Source of the DNA: Centrapalus pauciflorus
Taxonomy: Eukaryota; Streptophyta; Magnoliopsida; Asterales; Asteraceae
DNA: 64,000 nucleotides
Reading direction: 5' to 3'
Assembly: GCA_020465985.1 (NCBI GenBank)
Contig: JAANYP010000760.1
Coordinates: 520,867 to 584,866, forward strand
Shown one piece after another: positions 35,160-46,487 of this stretch (within the stretch, counting starts at the first letter, position 1; each line of letters opens with the position of its first letter). The notes below the pieces were generated by a model. The model searched no databases. It had not been told where the DNA came from and saw only the letters and a program-made list of their open reading frames with translations. The translations under genes were made by a program, and so were the position numbers.

Positions 35160-36115
35160 ACAGAAGGTGCAATCTGGTGCCGATTGGCACATGCCCGTCA
35201 TGTGGATCTCCTGGGATGGATCCTTTGAGCTAGTTTGTCTGCTCTTTATCCGTAAGTTTATAATCTTTACGTGAATAACATATTGATATAACAGTGAACC
35301 ATCCTCAACTCATTGATGATAAACATATGGGTTCTGGAAAGCCCATGTTTTATCCAAAACTCATCAAACTTTTGGTACCGTTGCCTCGGTGTTTGCTTCA
35401 TAGCGATGACAATATTGACTCTATAAGCATGATTTTTTGCTTCGAACTGTATGAGAAACCTTTCAGTTGACTCATGTGAATCCCTTCCTCAAGCTCAAGA
35501 TCGTTGTGAAAAAAAAAGTAGTGTTCACGTATAATTGGTCCAACTCCAAATCATAATGTGCTATCAACGAAAGTAACACCTTAATAGACGTGACCAAGTA
35601 CCACTCGGAGAATCTCATTGTAGTTTATTCATTCTTTTTGGATTCACCATTTTAGCTGCCAGTCCCATTTCGGGATAAATTGCATCGCCAAGTTGATCAT
35701 GAGCTATAAATAGTAATTGTTCTGATTCTTCATTCGCACATGACTCTTTCGGGCAATATTACATCGATCATCAGATGGCACAAAAAGACGCTCCACATTT
35801 CGATTTCCTAGTTACTTGGAGTCTTTTTCAGCGCGAAACATAAAATCTCCATCAAGCATCACACAGGACTCAAAATAACATGTTTTTCTGATGGTGCATG
35901 GACCAAGTCCGATATCCTTTCACATCGACACTGCAAGTCTGTAACCCATGAAAACACCTTCCTTGGCCCTCCGTTCGAATTTTTCTACATATGTGATAAA
36001 ATGTAAGGAGCTGAGCCCCCAAAAATCCAAACAAGCGAATAATCAACCAGCTTGTCTGACCAATCTCAATGACGTCGATGGCAATGGCAATGGCGTGAGA
36101 CCGATTTTGTAAATA
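35160..36115 (-). pseudogene. decayed copia integrase/reverse transcriptase
   Basis: Minus-strand translation in shifting frames recovers fragments of a copia pol in the right order. At about 36070-35800 there is an integrase C-terminal-like part (FGC, HV.., FLGY-like, RDVTFDE-like). At about 35600-35450 a Y-DLELDQLDVK-like RT segment occurs. Near 35390-35350 there is a KQTPRQRYQKFDEF-like stretch. Many stops and frameshifts interrupt it. No LTRs were found around it. Confidence 0.6.
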
Positions 36116-36423
36116 AAAACCCTAATCAGTGTCTTGCCACATTCTCTTCCTTGGAAAATTTATCCAAGCTGAAATTAGTTGGTAAAAGAAAACCGTAGTA
36201 TGGTGGTTTCAAAAGAGCCTGCTGCATCTTGATGGCAGTCGGTTGTTTTGCCACATTATCTTCCTCGGAAACTTCGTAAAGAACTTCAATTGACAAAGAC
36301 AACAACAAGATTGTGTGTTGTGCCTTTTTACATAATTTTGTTGTAGAAACTCATAATCATATCGTCTATACAAATAGGTTTTAATTAATTTGTAACACAA
36401 AACTAGTCATTTTTCAATCATAT

Positions 36424-37661
36424 GATTGCGCTTAGTTAACGAAAGGGATAATTGCGTAAAAAACCCTAAAGTTGGACCATTTTTGTGATTAAAACCCCTA
36501 ACCATTTTCTGTTGCACAAAAAACCTTTAACCAGTAAAATCTTTTGAAATTAGGACATTACCGGTTATAATAGGTTAATATGCTTACATGGCACACACGT
36601 GGCGTCCACATGGCAAACCCGACTTACGTGGCGCCTACGTGGCACTACATGTATAATTCTTAAACTCAATTTTTGCATAAAAAACCTCGAAGTTGGTGGC
36701 TTTTTCGATTAAAACCCTTAACTATTTTTTTCATCTCTAACCAACAATAATATTTACCTTTAATACTTCTTCTCTACCTCCGGCAACTCCGATTACTCCA
36801 TCTCATCTATATGTTCAGTGTTGTTTATTTTATGTATGTATGTTCGATTAACTTTTGCCGTTTAATTTTGAATTTTAACTTCAATTGTGTCGATGGAATC
36901 AATTTCATTTTGTGTTCACGAGTTGTATTTTTAGCTTCAGCTTTATGTTCAATTTTGTTTATTTATGTTCCATTTTTAGCTTCTGAATTTCGTTTATTTA
37001 TAATCCATCAGTGAAGACTCAATTTTAATTATCTTTGTGGGTGGAGGTTTTTTATCAAATGAAAATTGATTTAGGGTTTTAATTGAAAAAACTAAACAAG
37101 TTGGGGGTTTTTTACGCAAAAATCTATTTAAAAATTGTACACGTCATCAAGTTGCAACCGGTTAAACCGGTTGCAAGTCACATTTTTAAAAAAAAACCCA
37201 AATTTACAAAGTTTTAACCGGTTGGAGGTTTTTTGTGCAATGAAAAATGGTTGGGGGTTTTAATCGCAAAAATGATCCAACTTAGAGGTTTTTTGCGCAA
37301 TTTCCCCTTAACGAAAATTAGACATTTTTCAGTTTCAGGTTTTAAATTATAGTTTTCAGGGAAAAAAAGGGTTTCTACAAAAAGTGAAAACTTGTTTAGA
37401 TAATAAAGTTTTAGCTTTAAGAAAAATAAGATAAGTGATTAAAATAAGAAAAATATGATAGGGTGATAGAAAATTAAGAGAAAGAAAGAGAGTAGTATAA
37501 AAGAAATATATGATAGGTAATAATAGTAGGAGAGAAAATATGAAAAGTGGTATTTTAAAAGGTGAAATGAAAATTTATAAAATTATTTTTAAGGATACAA
37601 GTTTCCATTTTTTTAAAAAATAAAAAAAATTTAGAAATTTTCAACAACTAAACGCAAATTC
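36424..37661. mobile_element. GCGTTTAGTTA-type MITE split by a later MULE insertion
   Basis: The left end (GATTGCGCTTAGTTAACGAAA) and the right part (37308-37661, ending ACTAAACGCAAATT) belong to the same family as 5989-6307. The two parts are separated by element 36445-37307, and the TTAACGAAA of the MITE terminus was duplicated at insertion. Confidence 0.7.
36445..37307. mobile_element. MULE-like element C, long copy, perfect 9-bp TSD
   Basis: 863 bp with ends GGGATAATTGCGTAAAAAAC and TTTTTTGCGCAATTTCCCC, flanked by TTAACGAAA on both sides (36436-36444, 37308-37316). It is built of repeated modules: each arm carries two tandem versions of an (AAAAAACC...GATTAAAACCC) unit, the second arm inverted. 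The centre (36750-37015) is unique and noncoding as far as visible. No transposase. Confidence 0.85.
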
Positions 37662-38365
37662 CAACCATGACTCAGTAACTAAACAGTTCATGCATATAGT
37701 CAAATCATATTCCACTTTGAAAACCACATGAAACTCACTCGAGGTCTCCACAATACATAGGGTTTATTTAGGTTTCAGACTTTTAGTGATATATAATTAT
37801 TGATCTCAATATAATTGTAATTCTACTCCAATATTAACAGAGAGACTAGCTAATGTGATCATGGAAGTAGGTTATTTATCAATTGAACCAGTGCTTAATT
37901 TTATGTTTGGGTGAGATATAAGAAAAAAATAGTTTTTTAAAAATTTAAAAATACAAAATACTAATTTTACTATTTTTTAAATAGATTTGACCAAGATAGA
38001 AATAATCTCTTACATACTAGTTTTAAAGGATTTTGGTTATTTATTTGACTGAAAAATTAAAAATATACACATGTTGACATAATATATTACTTATTTAACT
38101 GGAAAAAATGTTCATTTATAATTTGATGTTCTGGACGATAGCTAAATTATTTTCCTGCTAATTACTATTCATCAGTGTAAATTTCTGCGTGCTTGTGTTT
38201 GTGGGCCATCTCCTTACAACTTAAAAAAAAAAACCATCCTTTTATCAATCCAAGACAAGTTCAACCATCCAATTTACATGATTTTATCTTCAACACCTAA
38301 TTAGTTTTCTTGTTTACTCATGCATGTAAAATGTCAATGAGTTCATGGTCCCTCCTAGAAAAATT
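37662..38365. other. intergenic, nothing recognised
   Basis: AT-rich, no coding signal, no clear repeat ends. Confidence 0.4.
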
Positions 38366-38800
38366 ACCAACAACAGAGTAAATCCGTTGCTAAATTAACG
38401 TGAAAAATCCGTTGCTAAACGTTGTTCGCAACAAAATTAGCAACGGATCAGAGTTGAAGCTGATATGGCAAATGCTAATTCTACTTAGCAATGGATTTCA
38501 TATATGCATCACTAAATTAGCAATGGATTTCATATATGCATCACTAAATTAGCAAAGGATTACATAGTAGTTGGTAAAATTGGGGAATTGCATGATCGGT
38601 TGCTAATAAAAAAACAAAATAACAACGGAAAAGAAGAGTTGTAATTTTTCATAATTAGCATCGGAGCAAACTTAATTTGTTACGCATTTTCAATTTGAAA
38701 CAAACATTTTAGCAACGTCAACATGTTGTTGATTTAGCAACTAATTAAGTAATGTTGAAATTAGCAACAGGAACATTAAGGCGTATAATTTGTTGCACGA
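38366..38800. repeat. CACTA-like relic with AGCAACGGAT subterminal repeats
   Basis: The motif TTAGCAACGGAT, or its complement ATCCGTTGCTAA, with variants, recurs more than ten times in both orientations. A direct tandem of a 32-bp unit (TTAGCAATGGATTTCATATA...) lies at 38488-38551. Dense short subterminal repeats of this kind are typical of CACTA (En/Spm) elements. Termini were not identified. Confidence 0.5.
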
Positions 38801-39099
38801 CATATATTACTTGTTCCTTTGGTTTTTCTGACTTTTTTCCTCGATAAAAAGCAACAATAAACCATCAAAATAAGTTTCACATTTTTCAAACACTTGTACT
38901 AAACCAAATTTTATGTGATAGAACATTACTTAGAATCCATGATTATCGGTTGTTTGTTTAACTCTTAATGCATGAAATCATTAAGACGATGGTAAGATAA
39001 AAACCTCTTAATGATTTAACAAACACTGTTTGAGATCAATTAATAGATCCATCTAAGGCATCATCATAATTCAAGAATTACAACATATAGACTTATAAA

Positions 39100-39606
39100 T
39101 GTTAGAAATATTAAGTGTTATTAAACTTCAAATATCTATGATTAAGTATATGTATTTTAATTTATGTAAATCCGGTACATGTATATATATAAAAAACCGG
39201 ATAAGACTTAATGTTATATAGTTATTTGGTAGTTACAATTCCCTCCAAAATTAACTACCCATAGTGAACCATCACAATGGTTCACATGTACCGATTGGTT
39301 CACTATATAAGGTGAACAAACTTATGTAATTTTATGTGTGATTAATAATATTGAAAGTTAGTTATATTCTGGTTTTCCCTCTGTTCTTCTTGCCTCACGA
39401 ACACTGCACAAAAACAGAAACATTCTGTTTCTGCACTCTCTCGAACACACTGCACACACAGAACAGAAACATTCTGTTTCTGTCTTCCGTTTTTGCTCTC
39501 TGCACACTCAGAAATCACTGCACCGATAGAAGGATGGCAAGTCAATTACGGGCTTCAACTTTCAGTAATTATAGAAGGCCAATCATCCGTGATCCATACT
39601 TTAACA
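39100..39606 (+). repeat. 5' LTR of the ARID element
   Basis: It starts TGTTAGAAATATTAAG and ends TTTAACA. It contains TATATAAGG-type promoter sequence at 39304 and two copies, 49 bp apart, of the palindrome CAGAAACATTCTGTTTCTG (39415-39433, 39464-39482). The coding frame starts inside it (ATG 39534). Confidence 0.92.
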
Positions 39607-41099
39607 ATTGGTATCAGAGCAGGCTTCGATTGGGACTGAATGAAGACACTGAAAGAGGATCATGGATGAGAGATAAATTACGCAGAATGAGGGAAAGAAG
39701 GCTAAGGTTGCAGCGCTGTGAAGAAGATCGAATGATCAAAGAATTGGACAGAAAAGAGAGACGCTCAAGATGTTACAAATGTCGAACCAGAGGGCATTAT
39801 GCATGGGGTTGCACAGCGAATGGATCATCGAAAGGAAAAGAGAAAGTTTTTGAGCCCACTGGTGGTGAAGTGTCCGAGAACAAAACAGATGCAGAAGAGG
39901 AAGAATATACTCCCTCATCTCCAAATCTGAAAATGGAACCCCTGAAACCATATGTCCAAAAATACAAGGAGAGGATATGCTTTGATGGTGAATATTTAGT
40001 ACAAGGATCGGACAACAATGGTTGGGACAATTTCTGGTATGTAAACACTAAGATCTCAAAACACATGACACCAAATAAAGAATTGCTTAACAAGTTAAAA
40101 GGATGTTTTATTGTTGATACTCAGGAACATGAATCAAGTGTATTGTTTACACATGGTATTGGAGTTGTAAAATTGATAACAACTCACAATGAATAAGCAA
40201 TACCATATGTAGCATATGTTCCTGAAATTAACATCAACTTGCTTAGCATGAAACAATTGATCATGCAAGGTTTTGAAGTTGATTTTGAAGGTTTAACTTG
40301 TAAGGTGTCTCATGTGTTTGATCCTGAAAATAGAGTGAAGAGTGTTGTAGATGAAAATGTTTTTAAAAGACAAGATGAATATCTTGAAAAATATTTTGAG
40401 GACCTTGACAAATCCATTGATGTTGTCAAGACTCAAGAAAATCAAGAAGATGATTGGGAAGTAGTTTCTTTGAAAATTGGAAGTATTGAAGAGTTTATCA
40501 AATTTTTGGATTTGATAAACAACAATCACTTTGTCATGGCTCATAAAGATTTGTTTAAAAAGGCATTTGAAAGAGCTTTATTTTGGTATCATGAGAATGT
40601 TACCAAATCAAAATTGGATTTGCCATTTAAGTTGTTTGGAGCAAAAGTGTGTTTGTTTGATCTTTACAAGATAGTTGAAAGCAATGGAGGCTTTGAGTGT
40701 GTTACATCAAAAAATAAATGGGGTGGAATAGCCAACGGGTTAGGCTTTCCAATTGATTTCCAAAGTGGTTTGAAGGAAATCTATATTGCATGCCTAGTAC
40801 AACCTCAAGAGTATTATAAATTCATCAAGGAAGCCGAGAAAAGGCATTGGGAACATTCAAGAGATTTGAATGACATGGGCACAACTAAGAGTGTAGTTGG
40901 CCAAGATGAAGCAAGATTTGAGGGACGTATAGCACGAGGATGCAAAGATGTTGATGTGAACATAAAAGATAAAAGGTTGGTGGGTGAAAGATCAAGCAAC
41001 AAAGAAGAGGATACCATTAATGTGGTTTTGAAGATGACAAGTCAAGTGATTGAAGATGGAGACAACAAAGATGATGGTGACTTTGTTGTCATTGTGTAA
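39534..41099 (+). pseudogene. CCHC knuckle / protease-like / ARID protein with one in-frame stop
   Basis: One frame of 522 codons, starting at an ATG inside the 5' LTR and reading through the primer binding site, interrupted only by TAA at 40194-40196. Visible parts: a basic Arg-rich region; a CCHC knuckle with C80, C83, H88, C93 (CYKCRTRGHYAWGC); an acidic linker; a copia protease-like segment in which the usual D-T/S-G-A is NTKIS, so the catalytic Asp is lost, ending with a typical YVPEININLLS; then an ARID domain at about residues 342-430 with the conserved LFDLYKIV, GGFE-VT, W-IA--LGF and EYYKF pattern. The stop falls between the protease-like core and its C-terminal strand. ARID domains bind AT-rich DNA in chromatin-remodelling factors. 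Here one is linked to a gag-type knuckle, suggesting a captured or long-standing targeting module. Call it a gene with a nonsense codon, unless readthrough occurs. Confidence 0.85.
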
Positions 41100-41151
41100 A
41101 GCTCAAAAGGTTGAAGATATATTTTGAAGTTTATAACACTTAGGGGATGAA

Positions 41152-41657
41152 TGTTAGAAATATTAAGTGTTATTAAACTTAAAATATCTATGATTAAGTA
41201 TATGTATTTTAATTGATGTAAATCCGGTACATGTATATATATAAAACCGGATAAGACTTAATGTTATATAGTTATTTGGTAGTTACAATTCCCTCCAAAA
41301 TTAACTACCCATAGTGAACCATCACAATGGTTCACATGTACCGATTGGTTCACTATATAAGGTGAACAAACTTATGTAATTTTAGTGTGTGATTAATAAT
41401 ATTGAAAGTTAGTTATATCATGGTTTTCCCTCTGTTCTTCTTGCCTCACGAACACTGCACAAAAACAGAAACATTCTGTTTCTGCACTCTCTCGAACACA
41501 CTGCACACACAGAACAGAAACATTTTGTTTCTGTCTTTCGTTTTTGCTCTCTGCACACTCAGAAATCACTGCACCAATAGAAGGATGGCAAGTCAATTAC
41601 GAGCTTCAACTTTCAGTAATTATAGAAGGCCAATCATCCGTGATCCATACTCTAACA
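41152..41657 (+). repeat. 3' LTR of the ARID element
   Basis: A near-identical partner of 39100-39606, starting TGTTAGAAATATTAAG and ending CTCTAACA, followed by the TSD ATAAA. Confidence 0.92.
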
Positions 41658-41662
41658 ATAAA

Positions 41663-42450
41663 AGGGAATATATATAATTATATATACAATTTCCCTTCTC
41701 TATTTTCATCTTTTAACTATATAATTAAGCTTCACTTATATCGATCGAGTCACAATTAACATATAATTTGTTTTCTTTCTCTTGGTTTCCTTCTTTATGG
41801 ACAAAAGAAACGAAAAGAGAAATAAAGAAAAGCGAAAAAAAGATTGTAAAATATAAGGTAAATCAAGAGAGAAGAAAATGAAGAAGCAAGGTTGCTATAT
41901 CTTCATGGTTAGGTTGAAAAAGCAAGCTTCTTGAAATTTCTTCCTCTTCGATCGTTCTTTTGTTTCTTTAGTAATCCCTGCTGCATAAACTTAGGCTACC
42001 TTTTAATGTCCCTGAAAAATGACGAAAAACTACAGCATCAAATATGCAAACGTACGTGAAGAGCAAGAAGAGATCATTCTCGTTCGTTTTGAAGCCAATC
42101 TGGTCTGCCGAGGGTAAACTCTAAGTTTGGGGTTCTTTGATCTGTAGTGGATTCTAAGTAGCTTTTTAGCCTTGGAGAATCACAATCCTGCAATCAAAGA
42201 TGATACTATTGTTGATGATTACTAAATTTATCTCCTTTTTTTATATCATCGAATTCATAGAAGATGTCAATTTCTCTAGATAAAATATCGTGTGAATCTT
42301 AATGCATCGATCACACAACAATATATGATGTATTCATGCAAAACTTTTTACATAATTAAATGTGTGTCAAATAATAAGTTAAAGTCTTGTTTTGTGATTA
42401 AGTCTTAATGAAATCATTAACATATCCTTTTACCCTTAAATGACTTTTTA
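41663..42450. other. intergenic; no gene confirmed
   Basis: The left part (41770-42000) has long purine- and pyrimidine-rich stretches resembling untranslated sequence. A short open stretch at 42043-42115 codes for at most 25 residues and has no domain. No gene model could be built. Confidence 0.35.
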
Positions 42451-42612
42451 ATTTTTTTTTGAACGACAAACTATTCTACTCCTACTCCTAAACTACTCCT
42501 TTACCCAAAGACTTACTTTTGCCACCTAAATTTCAATTGGCCTCCAACGGGAGTCGAACCCATGACCTCTCACTTACATGTTCACCCTCTAATTACCAAA
42601 TGGACTAAACCC
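42451..42612 (-). mobile_element. tRNA-derived SINE
   Basis: On the minus strand there is an A-box-like TTAGTCCATTTGGTAATTAG, a B box GGGTTCGACTCCC (complement at about 42550-42562) and an A-tail seen as T9 at 42452-42460. Noncoding. Confidence 0.6.
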
Positions 42613-43319
42613 TTTTTTATGAAAAATAAAACACAGTTGTAAAAATTAAATTTAATACTTAAAATTGTGGATTAATATAGATGACGATGATACAAATTAA
42701 ACCACGATAAATGTGTAGAATTAATTAGATGATCAAAGAAGATTGGAAAAGATATTCATAATATTTTAAGTGTTGATATAAATTAAAGAACTAACTTAAA
42801 ATTGTGAATATTAATTTAACCAATTTTTTCATACTTACAATTGAAAGTACATGTTTTAAAGATCATAGCTTAAAAAATGCACGTTTGAGGATTTAATCAT
42901 TTTGAAACTAGTCGTGTGTAATGTAAAATGGTAACAACATAAAGTGTAAATATAAATTAAATTGTATGAAAACATATCCAAAACTCTAGGTATTTACCAA
43001 TTTAATTCACATCACATTTAACCGGTTTTTCGATTTCAAATTCTAAAACGTGTCTTTTTTAAACTACAATTCCTGAAATGTTCAATTTAAAAGTATGATC
43101 CCTAAAATGAATATTGACCAAATATACATTACGTTTGCATGTTGTTTGCTTCTTAATTTAAGCATAAAAATTTAACCAATTTGTTTACATTTATAAGTAT
43201 TTAAAACAAGATAATTTTTCAAGGAAAGAGTGTATTCCAAAATTCTACACATGAACTTAATCTAAATATAACGTGTAGAATCGATACGATCCATATATTT
43301 GTTGTAAATACGTACGTAC

Positions 43320-43425
43320 CTCAACTTGTTGACCGGTGATCCTTCGTGCCAAGAAGGTAGACGATGGTCTTTGGACATCCAAGTCATTAGGGTTTGCCTC
43401 AGTAGCCCATGCATCTCCATTATTG
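43320..43425 (-). CDS. possible orphan exon, function unknown
   Basis: A 106-bp stretch preceded by an acceptor-like TTCTCAG and followed by GTACGT, a strong donor consensus. It encodes NNGDAWATEANPNDLDVQRP then SSTFLARRITGQQVE, which has coding-like composition in an AT-rich setting. I do not recognise the family and found no partner exons nearby. It may be a captured or stranded gene fragment, or one exon of a gene whose other exons I missed. Confidence 0.25.
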
Positions 43426-44265
43426 CTGAGAATAATTAGGTTGAAAACAGCCAATTTTAAATTATTGAAAGCAATACGTACAAATTCTGTGCAAAGTGTA
43501 CGAATTTCTAGCTCTCGATCTGTAGATATTTATATATTGACATTAATCCGAATTGAAACAAAATATATAATCACCACATCAAACCTAGCTAATTACAAAG
43601 TAACTTCAGATCAATGTTTTAATTCGAAACCATGGCTTTTGAATACAAGGTAGTGGTATATTTATGTATATTTTGTGTTGATAACTCGTTTCTATGACTC
43701 GATCTGTCTTTAGAGAAAATTTCCAAAATCTAACTATTAAACTTACTTTAAAAAATGACACCGATAAATATATATTATTTGAAAAAATTTCCAAAATCTA
43801 ACTATTAATTAAACTTACTTTTAAATGATTCCTAAGCCGGCTATTTTGTGAAAGGTATTTCATGTAGAATGTTTCTTTTGTACGTGCATGTGTGTTTTCT
43901 TCAGCCATTGTAACAATCATATATGTACATATGAATATATTATTTGAGACAATACTAGGTCATAGAAAAGCTTTGTGTCTGTCTTCTATTAACATATTGG
44001 AAAAGCTTAAAAGTAAACTGTAAACGCGGAAGATAGAGGAGAAATTCTGTATTTGTTATTACAAAAAGGCGATAATCATTACATATATATAAGATTACGA
44101 AACAAAACTTCAAACAAAATTCTAACTGAAAAACTAAAAAGCTAACTAGCTAACTAAAAGCCAACTCAGCAATCTCTATATTCCACATAAACACATTGTA
44201 TCTGAAAATTTGTTGTGAAATTAACTATATATCAATTATCTATGCTACTAAAAACATTCCGACGT

Positions 44266-44386
44266 AACGTTTGGTTCATTTGAATGTTTCCAAAGGAATT
44301 GAATTTTTGTCAGAAAATTAGAATATATCATCAATTAAAAATGAATTTCAGTAGTTACCCCTGAATTCAAATGAACTAAACATAGT
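44266..44386. mobile_element. short MITE-like inverted repeat
   Basis: About 120 bp bounded by CGTTTGGTTCATTTGAAT and ATTCAAATGAACTAAACAT, near-perfect complements. AT-rich and noncoding. TSD not resolved. Confidence 0.55.
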
Positions 44387-45194
44387 CTAAAGGTACGTTT
44401 GGTATGATGGGATAGAGAGAAGTGAAATTGCAGGGTTTTTACAAGTTTTTATAAAGATGATTCACAATAGATTTGAATAAATAATTGATTTTTAATGTAT
44501 TCGTATTTCTCTAATTTCCCTTTTAAAATGAAAAGAATCAACAACATGGAAGAGAATAGAGGTTTTATGTTTTTTCCTCCTTCACTTTCTCAATCTTCAT
44601 TATCTTTATATAAAATGAATATCTAGAGAATGAAAAATCAAACTTGTAAATCTAAATGATTTCATTCTTTGAATTCATGGGCACCAAACTTTCCCCTAAT
44701 TAAGTGATTAAAGACGATATAACTATTACATATTCTGGTATAATATATATAACTACGGTGGTTAGGATTAGTAGCTCTCATATTATCCTTTGGTCAACTT
44801 GAGTTCTAGATTTGATAAATTTTCTTCTAAACTAGCTGTAGCATGCATAAATTTGGTTATGATAACTCAAAACCATGATATTAATTGTATATTCATCATA
44901 TATATCATGACATCCCTTATATTAGAACGTATAGATAAGCTAGACCTTTGTTTAAATTAATGTGGTACCTGTTTTGGGTAGTTATTTGCAGGTTTAAGAA
45001 GTTATTTACAGGGTGGTTATAATAGTGAAAAGTTGCAACGGTTCCTTAAGAGTTGCACTAGTTTAAGTAATGTCTATAAATAAGATATATATATTTTCTT
45101 TGTAAATATGTTGGTTGTTTGTAAATTATTAAAGGTGTTGTTGTAAGTTGTGTTGATTTCTGCTGCAACAAAGTGGAATCAGAGCGCAAGAAAG

Positions 45195-46275
45195 ATGGCT
45201 TCTTACAACAACAATCCTGTGCAGTTTTTATTTTCGAAATTGAATGGCAGTAATTATCAACACTGGAGCATTTAAATGAAGTCCTGTATGAATACAGGAT
45301 CTGTGCAGCATGGTGTGGAAGATGGCATACCTTTAATGAAACAACAAGTCACCATAAGGACAACAAGAAGAAAGACAAGAAGGCATTGTTTCCAATCCAT
45401 CAAGCGGTGGATGAACGATTTTTGAACGAATTTCTACATCAACTTCATTGAAGGAGGCTAAGGATATGTTGTACAAATCATATCGGGGTGAAGACAAGCT
45501 AAAGATTGTAGATTACAAACTCTTAGATGTGAATTCGATAGTTTAAAGATGGAAGGAGAAACAATTGAAGAGTACTACACAAGCATGTGATTGCAATTGT
45601 TAGTCAGTTGCATTTTAATTAATGGTGATATTGTGGAGGCAAGAAGAGTTGTTGAAAGATTCTAAGAAGTCTTACATGTAAATTCAAGTAATACTGTACT
45701 GGTTGCAATTGAGGAATCAAAATATCTCTCAACATTGTCTATGGATTAAAGTCTGTCGGGGACTCTGCAGTCTAATGAACTTCCCATGAGACATTTCGAT
45801 GTTGCCCCAATGGAGCAGGCCTTTCATTCATGATCATAAGTCTCAGTTAAATGGAAAGGAAAGGAACTTGAAGAAGTTTCTAATGAATACAAAAAACAAT
45901 GATATGATGATCATGGTGAAGGAACTTCGTCTAAAGGTGAAAATTATTCCAAGGAAAAAGGGATAAAACTGGTATGATCGATGCATGGTTGAAGGTGTTG
46001 TAGTCCAAATAAGAAGACACCATGTTTATGATGATTGAACGTGTTGTAGTCGACGAAGTTGGGTACTAAGAAACTTAAGTAACATTTGAATATATGATTG
46101 AGTCTATGGATGAAATCTCCATAGAAAGGGTGGTGATTGATATTTGAATAAGGTGGATTTAGAACTTGTGAATGTATGTTTGGGTGCAGAAACAAGTTTT
46201 TAGCAATGAAGTTCAACAACTTGGTGTGATGTACAGTAATTTCCTTGCATATCATGTATGTTTCTTTAAGTCTAG
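45195..46275 (+). pseudogene. broken copia gag
   Basis: It begins like the UBN2/DUF4219-type gag of plant copia elements (NNNPVQFLFSKLNGSNYQHW then a stop). Downstream stretches at 45290-45800 keep gag-like words in changing frames, such as KMEGETIEEYYT and ARRVVERF. Many stops and frameshifts; not functional. Confidence 0.6.
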
Positions 46276-46280
46276 AAGGG

Positions 46281-46435
46281 TAATGATGATAATAATAAGG
46301 ATTCAAATGAATCCTAGTTTTAGGAAAAGATTGTGTATATCCTGTAATTTTGGAAATCTGTTGTACTTAGTTCCTATATATATTCTTGATCAATATACGT
46401 CTCTCCATTATTGAGAGTTTCATAAAACCCTTATA
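46281..46435 (+). repeat. 5' LTR (155 bp) of the intact copia element
   Basis: Identical to 50601-50755. TATATATATTCTTGATC (46376-46392) may serve as its TATA region. Its unusually short length and TA...TA ends are supported by the flanking AAGGG duplication. Confidence 0.93.
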
Positions 46436-46487
46436 TGGTATCAGCCTAACCTTCCTGGCCACCCTCTTGTCTTCTTCTTCTTTCTCA

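Larger units (their letters stand above)
39100..41657 (+). mobile_element. complete non-autonomous LTR retrotransposon carrying an ARID domain
   Basis: Two about 506-bp LTRs (39100-39606, 41152-41657), TG...CA ends, and an exact 5-bp TSD ATAAA (39095-39099, 41658-41662). The primer binding site TGGTATCAGAGC (39609-39620) matches initiator-tRNA-Met priming. A purine-rich TAGGGGATGAA precedes the 3' LTR. By eye the LTRs differ at roughly ten bases and three small indels, so the insertion is fairly young. The interior is only about 1.5 kb and codes for a knuckle, a protease-like segment and an ARID domain. Integrase, reverse transcriptase and RNase H are absent, so it must use enzymes from another element. 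Confidence 0.93.

Noticed and set aside
36811..37014. 67-codon frame in the centre of MULE-C
   Set aside because: AT-driven, no domain, no codon bias visible.
39351..39533. Coding start upstream in the 5' LTR
   Set aside because: The upstream stretch starts from a non-ATG codon, is LTR leader with palindromes, and the first ATG is at 39534.
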